From Hwanghaeella grinnelliae (GTDB lineage: Bacteria > Pseudomonadota > Alphaproteobacteria > UBA8366 > Aestuariispiraceae), in assembly GCF_004005845.1 (NCBI RefSeq), contig NZ_SADE01000001.1, positions 248,001-312,000 of the forward strand: a DNA stretch of 64,000 nt, given 5' to 3'. The notes beneath the pieces were generated by a model. It had not been told where the DNA came from. It worked only from the letters and a program-made list of their open reading frames with translations, and did not search any database. Positions 1 through 8,383 of this stretch are shown in pieces. The stretch's first letter is position 1; every line of letters begins with the position of its first letter. The position numbers and the translations under genes were made by a program.

Positions 1-266
1 CTTATATCATCGTCGGCGGTTACATCCTCGTCGCATTCATGACGGTTTTCGCGCCGGACGAGATCATCGGGGTGGCCTATGATTCCGGGGGTGTGACGAC
101 GTCGACCATCACGGTTCCCCTGGTCACGGCCCTGGGGGTCGGCTTGGCAACAGTTATCCGTGGGCGAAATCCGATGATCGACGGGTTCGGTTTGATCGCC
201 ATGGCGAGCTTGTCGCCGATGATCTTCGTCATGGTCTATGGGATCGTGCTGGGGTGGATCGGATGA
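1..266 (+). CDS. DUF1538 family membrane protein, 3' end only
   Basis: C-terminal 88 codons of a gene whose start lies before the window; the open frame runs from the first bases without a start. It is very hydrophobic and contains the run [15 protein letters not shown] followed by [10 protein letters not shown] and [15 protein letters not shown]. The next gene carries almost the same run, so the two are paralogous halves of one membrane system. From memory, DUF1538 pairs (UmpA/UmpB) have been reported as a two-subunit Na+(Li+,K+)/H+ antiporter in a Halomonas; that function is transferred here by inference. The stop overlaps the next start in ATGA, so the two are translationally coupled. Confidence 0.75.
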   Translation, partial: YIIVGGYILVAFMTVFAPDEIIGVAYDSGGVTTSTITVPLVTALGVGLATVIRGRNPMIDGFGLIAMASLSPMIFVMVYGIVLGWIG

Positions 267-1075
267 CGTTGCTGGTCGCCTTGTTCGAATCCCTCGGCCG
301 GACGATGTTCGACATTCTCCCGATCGCAGCGGTCCTGCTGGGATTTCAGCTTTTCGTCATCCGTGAGAAACCGAAACGGATCGGGCGGGTTCTCGGCGGC
401 TTTGCTTATGTCCTCGTTGGCCTGTCCCTGTTTCTTGTCGGGCTGGAACAAGCGTTGTTTCCTGTTGGGGAGGCGATGGCGCTACAACTGACGCATCCGG
501 ATTTTGTTGGCTCCGTTGCTGGCGCCGGCGCGGACTGGACGCTGTATTTCTGGGTTTATGCCTTTGCCGCGGCGATCGGGTTTTCGACCACCATCGCTGA
601 ACCGTCGCTGATCGCGGTGGCCATCAAGGCCCAGGAGATGTCTGCCGGTGGTTTGCCGGCCACGCGGCTCAGGATCGCCGTGGCGGTCGGGGTCGGGATC
701 GGGGTTGCGCTGGGCGCCTTCCGCATCGTCACCGGCGATCCGCTCTACATCTATATCGTGGCCGGTTATGCCATCGTGGTCCTGCAGACGATCTTCGTGG
801 CGCGTGGCCGGACCAAGTGGATCGTGCCGCTTGCTTATGATTCAGGTGGGGTCACGACATCGACGGTGACTGTGCCGGTGGTAACGGCGCTGGGGCTGGG
901 ATTGGCGACGACAATTCCCGGACGCAGCCCGATATTGGACGGTTTCGGCCTGATCGCCTTTGCCAGTTTGTTTCCGATGATAACGGTCATGGGGTTCGTA
1001 CAGATGGACGTTGCCATCACGGCCTGGCGCGCCAAACGCGAGGTATCCGGAGTTCAAGAAGGAGTGAGCAGATGA
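263..1075 (+). CDS. DUF1538 family membrane protein (second subunit of putative antiporter)
   Basis: 270 residues with about seven hydrophobic segments. The motif [15 protein letters not shown] and then [15 protein letters not shown], near residues 190-220, matches the preceding gene closely. The ATG at 263 overlaps the upstream stop (ATGA) and has GGGGTGG ahead of it; a GTG at 254 is also in frame. It ends in an ATGA overlap with the P-II-like gene, so at least four genes appear to form one transcript. Likely role (inference): one half of a heteromeric cation/proton exchanger in the inner membrane. Family membership is fairly certain, the transported ion is not. Confidence 0.75.
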   Translation: MTLLVALFESLGRTMFDILPIAAVLLGFQLFVIREKPKRIGRVLGGFAYVLVGLSLFLVGLEQALFPVGEAMALQLTHPDFVGSVAGAGADWTLYFWVYAFAAAIGFSTTIAEPSLIAVAIKAQEMSAGGLPATRLRIAVAVGVGIGVALGAFRIVTGDPLYIYIVAGYAIVVLQTIFVARGRTKWIVPLAYDSGGVTTSTVTVPVVTALGLGLATTIPGRSPILDGFGLIAFASLFPMITVMGFVQMDVAITAWRAKREVSGVQEGVSR

Positions 1076-1422
1076 AAATGAAGCTGCTGATAGCGATCGT
1101 CGATAACGAGGTTACCGATGACATCATCGATGCGGCGCGTGAAGCGGGAGCGACCGGCGCCACCGTCATAAACAACGCGCATGGGGAGGGATTGAAGGTG
1201 GAGAAGACCTTCTTCGGCCTGGACCTTAGCGGCCAAAGGGACATCGTCCTATTCCTGGTGGTTGCCGAGCGCGCGCGCCGGATTCTGGAAGCGATCGAAA
1301 AGGGCGGAAAGCTGCAGGAAGACCGCAACATGGGGCTTGCCTTGCAGGTCGATATAGAGGATGCCGTCGGCCTGCGGGGGCAGTTGAACGCCATGCTGGA
1401 CGAGATCAAGGACGAGGTTTGA
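1072..1422 (+). CDS. P-II-like signalling protein
   Basis: 116 residues, the usual size of a P-II (GlnB-like) monomer, with the ferredoxin-like pattern of the family: strand LLIAIVDNEV, helix DDIIDAAREAGATGATVI, strand KTFFGLDLSGQRDIVLFLVV, helix ARRILEAIEK and a C-terminal strand. The conserved T-loop uridylylation motif of true GlnB/GlnK is absent, so this is a P-II-like partner rather than the nitrogen sensor itself. AAGAAGGAG lies seven bases before the ATG, and the start overlaps the DUF1538 stop. P-II-like proteins encoded with a transporter usually gate it in response to a small ligand; that is the inferred job here. Confidence 0.75.
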   Translation: MKMKLLIAIVDNEVTDDIIDAAREAGATGATVINNAHGEGLKVEKTFFGLDLSGQRDIVLFLVVAERARRILEAIEKGGKLQEDRNMGLALQVDIEDAVGLRGQLNAMLDEIKDEV

Positions 1423-1458
1423 CGGAGCCTGCGGGCCCTGTTTCGTTGGGAGGATGGG

Positions 1459-1857
1459 ATGAGCGAAAAAGAATATACCAGCGTCGCCGACGTTATGGTG
1501 CGGCAGTTGCACATCATCGACCGGATGGCCCCGGTCCAGCACGCAATCGACGTTATGCGGGAGTCAAACGTGACATCCCTGGTCGTCGACCGCCGTGATC
1601 TGGCCGACGAATTCGGTCTGATCGTGATAGACGACATCGCGCGTGAGGTGATTTCCGAAGGGCGTTCCACGCTGCGGACATCTGTCTATGAAATCATGGT
1701 GAAACCGGTCCTGACGCTGCCCGCCGACATGAACGTCAAATACGCGGTTCGGCTGCTGGTCCGCGTCGGCATGGACCGCGCCTTGGTCGTCGATTCAGAA
1801 CGTCATCCGCTCGGCATGGCCACATTGCGCGATATCGTTTACCGGCAGCAGGAATAG
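1459..1857 (+). CDS. CBS-domain pair protein
   Basis: 132 residues made almost entirely of two CBS motifs: residues about 8-65 (VADVMVRQLHIIDRMAPVQHAI) and 72-130 (VYEIMVKPVLTLPADMNVKYAV, ending GMATLRDIVY). CBS pairs bind adenosine nucleotides and regulate channels, transporters or enzymes. GGGAGGATGGG precedes the ATG. It follows the P-II-like gene by 36 bases on the same strand and is probably the last gene of the DUF1538 operon, which gives the putative antiporter two separate nucleotide-type sensors (inference). Confidence 0.8.
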   Translation: MSEKEYTSVADVMVRQLHIIDRMAPVQHAIDVMRESNVTSLVVDRRDLADEFGLIVIDDIAREVISEGRSTLRTSVYEIMVKPVLTLPADMNVKYAVRLLVRVGMDRALVVDSERHPLGMATLRDIVYRQQE

Positions 1858-1878
1858 TGTGGCTCTACAGAGCGGCCC

Positions 1879-3024
1879 TCATTGACGTTCTATTTTGGCG
1901 ATGCGTTCCGATGCCAGTTTTGTCACTTCCTCAAGCGGTAGCAATTCACTCTCTGCGAAAAGTGGGTCTTCGCCGTTATCCGGTTCATAGAGAACGAAGC
2001 GAACAACGCCAAAGTCGCATGTCTTCGATTTGGCGCTGCCGATCAGGCCCTGCAGCGTCTCTCCCTCGTTGAATTCACCCAATATTACCAATGGGTCTTC
2101 TGTTGGCCAGTCGCCGACTATACTGAACGTTCCATCCTCTTCAATGAGGCCCAAGAGCTGGACGGCAGGTTGGTTATCGATCTCCATACTGCCTTGAACC
2201 CATCCATCCTGAATGTACAAACGAGCCTTGGCGAATTGGCGAACGGAGCAATCGACCACAAGCTCTCCATCGTTATTGGTCTTGAATACCCACCCATCTT
2301 GATTGAGGCCGTAGGAGAAGAAGGTCGTATCACGCGCAAAAGCGTCACGGCGATATTTGTCCAGTCGAGCGGCCGTTTTTTCGCGATAGGCCACGACACT
2401 CGCAGGTAGGTTGCCGAACAGACTGTCAGGGTATAGCGCGGCATGCGTTTTATAGGCCGAAAGTTCGTCTTTTTGCAGAACCGTTTGCCACGCCGCGAAT
2501 TCCGCGAATACGTCGCTTTCCACTAATTCTGCCAGCACTTCCCCCCGTTCTTCATCGTCGTAACCGGCTTTTGCGTATCGCCGCTCAAAAGACTTGGGCA
2601 GGTAAACTTGCTGGTAGTCGTTTTCCATGCAGGCCTCAAAACGCCTGTCCTCGTATTCGTCTCTCTTGGCAGCCGTGGCAACGCCCGAGGCTACGCCGAC
2701 GACAACACCGGCAATCAGCGCACCAAGCAGACCGCCACCGCCATAGTATCCTCCGCCGCCGCCCGTGTTGCTCGGGGGAGGCGTATAGTTCTCGGCCAGT
2801 TTGGCGGCTTTCTCGCGGCATCGGGTTACGTCTTCGACATAGGATGCGGCAGTGAAACCTTCAGGTTTCATGAAGATGACGGTGCGGCCGCTTTCGGCTT
2901 CGAAACGCGGTTTTTCCAGAACGGATGTCGATGCCGTGCCCACGTTGGATGTGGTTTGGCACCCAACCAGCGCGCCCACCAGCGCAACAGTAACGGTCAC
3001 CCGAAGACATTTCCGGACACGCAT
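1879..3024 (-). CDS. glycine-zipper lipoprotein of unknown function
   Basis: 381 residues. The N-terminus is a lipoprotein signal: MRVRKC, a hydrophobic core and the lipobox LVGC followed by QTTS. Residues about 80-115 are glycine-rich (SNTGGGGGYYGGGG) and run into a glycine-zipper-like helix, LLGALIAGVVVGVASGVATA, typical of proteins that insert or pack at a membrane. The C-terminal 200 residues are soluble-looking and unrecognised. The longest frame starts at 3063, but ATG at 3024 has GGGGGGTAGGGGC upstream and puts the signal peptide at the N-terminus. It is convergent with the CBS gene. Envelope location is well supported, function is unknown. Confidence 0.6.
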   Translation of the reverse strand: MRVRKCLRVTVTVALVGALVGCQTTSNVGTASTSVLEKPRFEAESGRTVIFMKPEGFTAASYVEDVTRCREKAAKLAENYTPPPSNTGGGGGYYGGGGLLGALIAGVVVGVASGVATAAKRDEYEDRRFEACMENDYQQVYLPKSFERRYAKAGYDDEERGEVLAELVESDVFAEFAAWQTVLQKDELSAYKTHAALYPDSLFGNLPASVVAYREKTAARLDKYRRDAFARDTTFFSYGLNQDGWVFKTNNDGELVVDCSVRQFAKARLYIQDGWVQGSMEIDNQPAVQLLGLIEEDGTFSIVGDWPTEDPLVILGEFNEGETLQGLIGSAKSKTCDFGVVRFVLYEPDNGEDPLFAESELLPLEEVTKLASERIAKIERQ

Positions 3025-3121
3025 TGCCCCTACCCCCCATAAAACAACCACCAATCGGCCCAATCAGAGACCTGTATAGCAGTTGAATTCATCAGCTTGA
3101 AGGTCGCGCGCTGGTTAATGA

Positions 3122-3589
3122 TTATACCTCTCCTTCCGCCAAGGGGCGGCTGACGACCCAGCAATAGCCGTCCGGGTCCAGGATGCAGCATTCGCGGAGG
3201 CCGTGGGGTTTGTTCAGGCAGCCGGCGAGCACAATGGCGTCGAATTTCCTGGCACGGTCTTCGGCGGCATCGGGATCCTGATTGTATAGATGAAATTCCG
3301 CGCCGATGCCGCGACCCTCGATTGGGGTGCCGTCTTCGTCCCGCACGAAACCCAGCAGTGGATTGTCGGAATAGGTGTGATCGGCGTGGAGCATCCATTC
3401 GGCGCCGTTCGAGGCGAGGACCGCGAAGTCCTCGTTCCAATAGCGGGTATCGGCCTGCAGGACGGTTTTCGCGAATTCGATGGCGCGCGCCATGTCGGCC
3501 ACCAACAGGTTGAAGCCGATGCCTTTCAAGCTTTTCCCATAGTCCGGGGCGTCCACGGACCATGGTTCTTTTGTGCTTTTGGATGTCAT
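3122..3589 (-). CDS. VOC (glyoxalase/bleomycin resistance) family protein
   Basis: 155 residues from the ATG at 3589, which has GGTGGTGAG upstream. The vicinal-oxygen-chelate pattern is seen in KGIGFNLLVADMARAIEFAKTVLQAD at the N-terminus and RECCILDPDGYCWVVSRPL at the C-terminus, one full VOC module. Such proteins bind a divalent metal or sequester small molecules as dimers. The substrate cannot be told from sequence. It appears to stand alone between the lipoprotein gene and rpsU. Confidence 0.7.
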   Translation of the reverse strand: MTSKSTKEPWSVDAPDYGKSLKGIGFNLLVADMARAIEFAKTVLQADTRYWNEDFAVLASNGAEWMLHADHTYSDNPLLGFVRDEDGTPIEGRGIGAEFHLYNQDPDAAEDRARKFDAIVLAGCLNKPHGLRECCILDPDGYCWVVSRPLAEGEV

Positions 3590-3709
3590 ACTCACCACCG
3601 TCGCTGATCTGATGTTGCGGTGAGTGTAGGGGGCGTTTGCCCGCCGTGTCAGACCCAATTCGAAAGCGGCGGGGCGGCCACTTGGTATGAATGCCTGGCC
3701 CTAAAATGC

Positions 3710-3740
3710 AAAAACGCCCCCGAACGCTTGCCCGAGGACG
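3710..3740 (-). terminator. Rho-independent terminator after rpsU
   Basis: Read on the minus strand, CGTCCTCGGG pairs with TTCGGGGGCG (some G-U pairs) around a six-base loop and is followed by TTTTT. It lies about 50 bases past the rpsU stop. Confidence 0.7.
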
Positions 3741-3791
3741 CCTGATGCAACCGGATCGGTGTGAAACCGTGCCGATATGAGTGGGGTTGCT

Positions 3792-3995
3792 CTAGAAGCC
3801 TTCCCGCTCAAGCCGCTTGCGCAGAAGCTTGCGATGACGACGAACGGCTTCAGCTCGTTCGCGCGCGCGCTTTTCCGACGGTTTTTCGAAATGCCGACGA
3901 AGCTTCATTTCGCGGAAGATGCCTTCGCGTTGCATCTTCTTTTTCAGAGCGCGAAGTGCTTGGTCAACGTTGTTGTCGCGTACGGAAACCTGCAC
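3792..3995 (-). CDS. rpsU: 30S ribosomal protein S21
   Basis: 67 residues; [20 protein letters not shown] and the basic tail [19 protein letters not shown] are diagnostic of S21, which binds the 30S platform near the 3' end of 16S rRNA. The frame is open from a GTG at 4007, but the GTG at 3995 (MQVSVRDNN) has AGGTGG eight bases upstream and gives the usual family N-terminus, so it is preferred. It is divergent from def/COQ9, a frequent arrangement in Alphaproteobacteria. A GC-rich hairpin sits in its leader and a terminator follows it. Confidence 0.93.
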   Translation of the reverse strand: MQVSVRDNNVDQALRALKKKMQREGIFREMKLRRHFEKPSEKRARERAEAVRRHRKLLRKRLEREGF

Positions 3996-4051
3996 TGCTT
4001 TCACCACCTTTCAGGGTCGATAGAATTATCAAATGGCAATAGATACCATAT

Positions 4052-4071
4052 CCGCGGGGCTTTCCCCGCGG
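4052..4071 (-). promoter_or_regulatory. perfect GC hairpin in the rpsU leader
   Basis: CCGCGGGG and CCCCGCGG form an exact 8-bp inverted repeat with a 4-base loop, 57-76 bases upstream of the chosen rpsU start and inside the divergent rpsU/def intergenic space. It could be a leader element for S21 control or a protein-binding site. No poly-T follows, so it is not an obvious terminator. Confidence 0.4.
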
Positions 4072-4178
4072 TGGCGAGCGTATAGCACAGCGATTCCGAC
4101 CTGAAAAGGGGTATGCTTGATGCTTCCGTATGCCGCACCACCCTTTACCTTAGGCCGGACCGATACCATAAAGAAGAT

Positions 4179-4754
4179 ATGGCAATTCTGAAAATAGCCC
4201 GAATGGGGCACCCCGTCCTGCGCCACAAGGCCGAACCGGTCGCCGATCCGACGGCGCCGGAAATCCGCCATTTGGTGGCCAATATGATCGAAACCATGAA
4301 AGACGCGGGCGGTACAGGCCTTGCGGCACCCCAGGTCCACGTTCCGGCCCGAGTCGTCGTCTATATGGTGTCGCAGTCCCGGCTTGAGGATGGGGAAGAA
4401 GAAGTTCCCCTGACTGCGTTGGTAAACCCGGTCCTGACGCCAATTGGCAAGGAAAAGGTCTATGGCTGGGAGGGGTGCCTCTCCGTTCCTGGTCTGACCG
4501 GGCTGGTGCCGCGATACAATTCGGTGCGGCTGCAAGCGATTACACCGCGCGGCGATGTCATCGACAAGACTGTCGCTGGGTTTCATGCCCGTGTGTTACA
4601 GCATGAAATCGATCATCTGGACGGCATGCTTTATCCGCAGCGGATGGATGATCTGTCCCTGCTGCTGTTCCAAGAAGAAATGCGCTTCGGCATACCTGAG
4701 CGCGCCAAGATATTGATGGAGGTCGAAGATGACCGCGAAGTCGAAGAAGCCTGA
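4179..4754 (+). CDS. def: peptide deformylase
   Basis: 191 residues. All three deformylase motifs are present: GTGLAAPQ (about 46-53), EGCLSVPG (about 96-103, metal-binding Cys) and QHEIDHLDG (about 140-148, HExxH with two metal His and catalytic Glu). It removes the formyl group from nascent N-terminal Met. The frame is open from 4113, but ATG at 4179 (MAILKIARMGHPVLR) gives the family start and has AAAGAAG upstream. The insert SRLEDGEEEVP between motifs 1 and 2 is slightly longer than in E. coli. The 3' end overlaps the COQ9-family start by 26 bases. Confidence 0.93.
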   Translation: MAILKIARMGHPVLRHKAEPVADPTAPEIRHLVANMIETMKDAGGTGLAAPQVHVPARVVVYMVSQSRLEDGEEEVPLTALVNPVLTPIGKEKVYGWEGCLSVPGLTGLVPRYNSVRLQAITPRGDVIDKTVAGFHARVLQHEIDHLDGMLYPQRMDDLSLLLFQEEMRFGIPERAKILMEVEDDREVEEA

Positions 4755-5409
4755 CCTGAGCGGCGCTGACCCGGCCGCCTTGCGGGACGCGATTCTGGAT
4801 GCGGCGATATCCCATGTCCCCTTCGACGGGTGGGGGCGCGAGGCGGCGATCCGCGGTGCGGAGGATATCGGTTTGGATGCGGCCGCGGCGATGCGCGCCT
4901 TTCCGGACGGTGCGCGCGACATGATCGCATGGCACTTGCGCCACGCCGACCGGCAAATGGCGGAAACACTGGCGGGAATGGACCTGCCGGGCATGCGGAT
5001 TAGAGATCGGATCGCGACGGCGGTGCGGGTACGGCTGGAGCAGAACGCACCGCATCGGGAGGCAATTCGTAAGGCGATGGCCTTCCTTGCCCTTCCCCAG
5101 AATGCGCCCATGGCGGCACAGGCACTTTACCGCACGGTCGACGAAATGTGGTTCCAGGCAGGCGACACGGCGACCGATTGGAATTTCTATTCCAAACGCG
5201 CGCTGTTGGCGGGCGTCTATTCCAGCACCGTGCTGTTCTGGCTGAACGACAAGTCCGAGGATTTTCGCGATACATGGGCCTTTCTGGACAGACGGATTGC
5301 CGATGTAATGAAAGTCCCAAAACTGACGGGCAGGCTTTCGGCGGTCCTGGGCTATCCGTTTCGGCGGGCTAAGGCATTCCGAAACTACGGCGTTCGGGCA
5401 AATAGCTGA
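4729..5409 (+). CDS. COQ9 family protein
   Basis: 226 residues. The N-terminal TetR-like helical part (LRDAILDAAISHVPFDGWGREAAIRGAEDIG) and the C-terminal COQ9 signature (FYSKRALLAGVYSSTVLFWLNDKSEDFRDTWAFLDRRI) are clear. COQ9 proteins bind lipids and assist ubiquinone biosynthesis at the COQ7 hydroxylation step, a role established in yeast and human and inferred in bacteria. GGAGG lies six bases ahead of the ATG, within def, so translation is coupled. The rpsU/COQ9 neighbourhood is a common alphaproteobacterial arrangement. Confidence 0.85.
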   Translation: MTAKSKKPDLSGADPAALRDAILDAAISHVPFDGWGREAAIRGAEDIGLDAAAAMRAFPDGARDMIAWHLRHADRQMAETLAGMDLPGMRIRDRIATAVRVRLEQNAPHREAIRKAMAFLALPQNAPMAAQALYRTVDEMWFQAGDTATDWNFYSKRALLAGVYSSTVLFWLNDKSEDFRDTWAFLDRRIADVMKVPKLTGRLSAVLGYPFRRAKAFRNYGVRANS

Positions 5410-5465
5410 CCGGAACAGCGGCGGATTGTTCACGCGATACGCGTGCAATTTTAAGGGATGTCGGA

Positions 5466-5852
5466 ATGGCGCATAGCGGGGACGGGTTCTTCCGCAACCT
5501 GCCGCGGAATATGTACAAGGTCCTGCGGCCGGAACAGGACGACATTGTCTCCGGTCAGGCGGATAGTATTTATGCCCGCAATGCCGTCATTCTCTCCGCG
5601 ATTGCGCTTTGCCCGCTGACCGCGCTTTTCGTATCGGCGGCACTGTTGATCAACGCCAAGATCGCTGAAATGCCGGCATTCACACTCAATGCATGCCTGT
5701 TCTATCCGGTTACCGGGCTTGCCGCCGTGGTGATCGGATTGGCTGCCCATAGAAAGGGCCGCTATGGCCTGGCGCTGTTTGGGGCAATGGTTCTGCCCGC
5801 ACTGAATATCGGCGCGATAATCGGTGGATTTCTGTGGTGGGCGGTTTCTTGA
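5466..5852 (+). CDS. small membrane protein of unknown function
   Basis: 128 residues with three predicted membrane spans (about 42-65, 73-93 and 103-126). The soluble N-terminus (FFRNLPRNMYKVLRPEQDD) is not recognised. AAGGGATG precedes the ATG. It lies 56 bases after the COQ9-family gene on the same strand and is convergent with purK, with only nine bases between the stops. No enzymatic motif is seen. Confidence 0.55.
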   Translation: MAHSGDGFFRNLPRNMYKVLRPEQDDIVSGQADSIYARNAVILSAIALCPLTALFVSAALLINAKIAEMPAFTLNACLFYPVTGLAAVVIGLAAHRKGRYGLALFGAMVLPALNIGAIIGGFLWWAVS

Positions 5853-5861
5853 CGGGGACCG

Positions 5862-6944
5862 TTACTTAAGGCGGGTGACGTGACCCATCTTCCGGCCAGG
5901 TTTCGCCTCGGCCTTGCCATAGAGATGCAGTTGCGCGTTCGGTTCGGCCAGAAAGGCCTCCCAATCGTCGATCTCATCACCAAGCAGGTTCGTCATTTCA
6001 GCCGGGCGCAGTATCTCGGTACTTCCCAAAGGCAGGCCGCAGACGGCGCGGACCAGTTGCTGAAACTGGCTGGTCATGCAGGCGTCGATCGACCAATGGC
6101 CGGAATTGTGTGGCCGCGGGGCCACTTCGTTCACCAAGACAGACCCGTCATGGCAAGCGAACATTTCCACCGCCAGAAGGCCGGTCAGGTCCAGCGCTTC
6201 GATTGCCTTGTCAGCGATTTCCTCGGCGGCCCGGGCCGTTGCGGAGGGCAGGTCCGCCGGGGCGTGCGTCTTGTACAGGATGTGGTTGCGATGTTCGTTC
6301 ATCACGACTGGAAATGCACGAATCTCACCACTGGCGGACCGGGCGGTAATGACGGAAACCTCGCAGTCGAAATCGACGAAGCCTTCCAGGATGCATCGCA
6401 CACCGCCCAGATCTTTCCAGGCCTTTAACGGGTCGTCGCCCGGTTTCAGCATCGCTTGGCCTTTGCCGTCATACCCGAAACGCGCGGTTTTCAGGACGGC
6501 GGGAAGACCGATCTTCTCAATCGCTGCGACCAGGCTTGCCTCATCCGTCACCTCCGCCCACGGGGCGGTGCCGATCCCGGCGTCGTTCAAGGCCTGCTTT
6601 TCCAGAATTCGATCCTGCGCAATCCTCAGGGCATGAGAACCGGGGCGCACTGGGACACGATCTTCAAGATACTTCAGGGCGGCGACGGGAACGTTCTCGA
6701 ATTCCAGCGTGATCACATCGCAAGCCTCCGCAAAGCGGGCCAGGACGGTTTCATCTTCATATGAACCGGCGATGTGTTCCGCCACATGACTGGCAGGGCA
6801 TCCTTCCTGGGGTTCAAGAATCAGGCAGCGATACCCCATTTCGGCCGCTGCGATGACGGTCATACGACCCAGTTGGCCACCACCGAGAATGCCGATACAG
6901 GCGCCGGGTGCGACCGGGCCAGAGGAAGTTTTTTTCGTCGCCAT
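5862..6944 (-). CDS. purK: N5-carboxyaminoimidazole ribonucleotide synthase
   Basis: 360 residues. IGILGGGQLGRM at the N-terminus is the PurK pre-ATP-grasp signature; the ATP-grasp domain follows (GLPAVLKTARFGYDGKGQ, ILEGFVDFDCEVSVI, VNEVAPRPHNSGHWS). It carboxylates AIR to N5-CAIR with ATP and bicarbonate in purine synthesis. The frame is open to 7001, but ATG at 6944 lies two bases after the purE stop, the natural coupled start. Confidence 0.95.
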   Translation of the reverse strand: MATKKTSSGPVAPGACIGILGGGQLGRMTVIAAAEMGYRCLILEPQEGCPASHVAEHIAGSYEDETVLARFAEACDVITLEFENVPVAALKYLEDRVPVRPGSHALRIAQDRILEKQALNDAGIGTAPWAEVTDEASLVAAIEKIGLPAVLKTARFGYDGKGQAMLKPGDDPLKAWKDLGGVRCILEGFVDFDCEVSVITARSASGEIRAFPVVMNEHRNHILYKTHAPADLPSATARAAEEIADKAIEALDLTGLLAVEMFACHDGSVLVNEVAPRPHNSGHWSIDACMTSQFQQLVRAVCGLPLGSTEILRPAEMTNLLGDEIDDWEAFLAEPNAQLHLYGKAEAKPGRKMGHVTRLK

Positions 6945-6946
6945 GA

Positions 6947-7441
6947 TCAGTCTTCGTCTTGCGGTTCCTGGGCAACAGCCTCTGTCTGCCGAATTCGCCA
7001 TTGGTTCAACGCCGTTCGGATGGCCGGGTCGTGCAAGGCCAGGACCGAGGCTGCCAGCAAGGCCGCGTTGATTGCGCCGGGTTTGCCGATTGCGAGTGTT
7101 CCGACGGGGATGCCACCCGGCATCTGAACGATGCTCAACAGGCTGTCCTGTCCTTTCAGGCTTTTGCTTTCAATCGGGACACCGAAGACGGGCAGGGCGG
7201 TCATCGAAGCGGCCATCCCGGGAAGGTGGGCGGCACCGCCGGCGCCGGCAATGATCACGTGAAGTCCACGATCCTGGGCCGTCTCGGCATATTCGACCAA
7301 GCGCTTGGGCGTTCGGTGCGCGGAGACGATCTTGGCCTCGAAAGGAACGCCGAGCGTCTCAAGTGTTTCCGCCGCATGGCGCATGGTCGGCCAGTCGGAC
7401 TGGCTACCCATGATGATGCCGACCTTCGGTGTCTTATCCAT
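6947..7441 (-). CDS. purE: N5-CAIR mutase
   Basis: 164 residues. [14 protein letters not shown] and [10 protein letters not shown] are the class I PurE signatures; [12 protein letters not shown] is the substrate loop. It converts N5-CAIR to CAIR in the step after PurK. ATG at 7441 ([14 protein letters not shown]) is chosen over the 39-codon upstream extension, which is not family sequence. It forms a purEK operon and is divergent from the degenerate GGDEF gene, with a 150-bp shared upstream region. Confidence 0.95.
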   Translation of the reverse strand: MDKTPKVGIIMGSQSDWPTMRHAAETLETLGVPFEAKIVSAHRTPKRLVEYAETAQDRGLHVIIAGAGGAAHLPGMAASMTALPVFGVPIESKSLKGQDSLLSIVQMPGGIPVGTLAIGKPGAINAALLAASVLALHDPAIRTALNQWRIRQTEAVAQEPQDED

Positions 7442-7591
7442 CGCTGTCCCGTTATGCTTGCCCGGATATGCTGGTCCGGAGTTTGTGCCAGGATTGCGCC
7501 AAGGCAATAACTTGGCTGGGAAAGCGCCGGAGTATAGGCGGCGTGCGGCCCTGCGCAAGGGGTGGTAATATCAGACCCGATAGGGGGGCAC

Positions 7592-8383
7592 ATGTCCGAC
7601 GAAGATTTTTGGGATATTGACCAGTATCTGACCACCCGGCGAAACCGCGAGATCGGCACCGACAGGGTGGTGGACCCTGTGCGGTCGACGCCGGAGGTTC
7701 GCGCTTATGACGCGTCGGCTGACCGAGTGGAGCCGGTTGGACGGGACCTGCCGGACCGCCGCAAGAGGCAGCGGAAACAACCGCGGGATATCGCGGAAAT
7801 CCACGGTTTGGACGAGGCTGAAATTGACGGTAATGTCCGCCATGCCCTGGCCGATTTGATTCAGGAGATCGGTTTACTGCATGACGATCTTCGACTTGCC
7901 GAGGGACGCATACAGTTCCTTGAAGGCGAATTGGGTCAAGACGATCTTGGCGATTGGCTCGACCGTAAGGGATTCCTGGGCCAATTGTCCCGGTTGTCGA
8001 CCTTGGATGAAAAGGAAGGGGGGCAGAGTTCCCTTGTTCTCGTCAGGCTCGACGGTTTCACTGAAACGCGCCGGAAACTTGGCTGGGCGACGGCGGATGA
8101 ACTTGTTGAGGAACTTGGCCGTAGGCTGACGCAAATCCCCAACTCGGTCATCGGCCATGTGGCGGACGACATGTTCGGCGTTCTGCTGGTCGGTGTGCCC
8201 GGCAAAGATGTTGGAACAGCCTTGGGAGAAGCAATACCGGCGGAGATAAGGGTGCATGGCACCAACCCGGATCTCGCGGTGGTTTGGGTTGCCGTCGACA
8301 TGCGTCCAGGACAGAGCGAGTTATCGCAGTTATCAGCAGCCGAACGTAAATTGCCGCAGCAATCCGGTGGTATCAGGCAATGA
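7592..8383 (+). CDS. protein with degenerate GGDEF-like domain
   Basis: 263 residues. The first about 90 residues are charged and probably disordered (DRRKRQRKQPRD). A coiled segment (LADLIQEIGLLHDDLRLAEGRIQFLEGEL) leads into a region with the GGDEF fold pattern: SLVLVRLDGFTETRRKLGW, then ADELVEELGRRLTQIP, then HVADDMFGVLLVG where an active cyclase would have GGDEF. The catalytic Gly-Gly and Glu are missing, so cyclase activity is unlikely; binding or a structural role is possible. ATG at 7592 follows GGGGGG. It overlaps the YdcH gene by 11 bases at the 3' ends. Confidence 0.55.
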   Translation: MSDEDFWDIDQYLTTRRNREIGTDRVVDPVRSTPEVRAYDASADRVEPVGRDLPDRRKRQRKQPRDIAEIHGLDEAEIDGNVRHALADLIQEIGLLHDDLRLAEGRIQFLEGELGQDDLGDWLDRKGFLGQLSRLSTLDEKEGGQSSLVLVRLDGFTETRRKLGWATADELVEELGRRLTQIPNSVIGHVADDMFGVLLVGVPGKDVGTALGEAIPAEIRVHGTNPDLAVVWVAVDMRPGQSELSQLSAAERKLPQQSGGIRQ

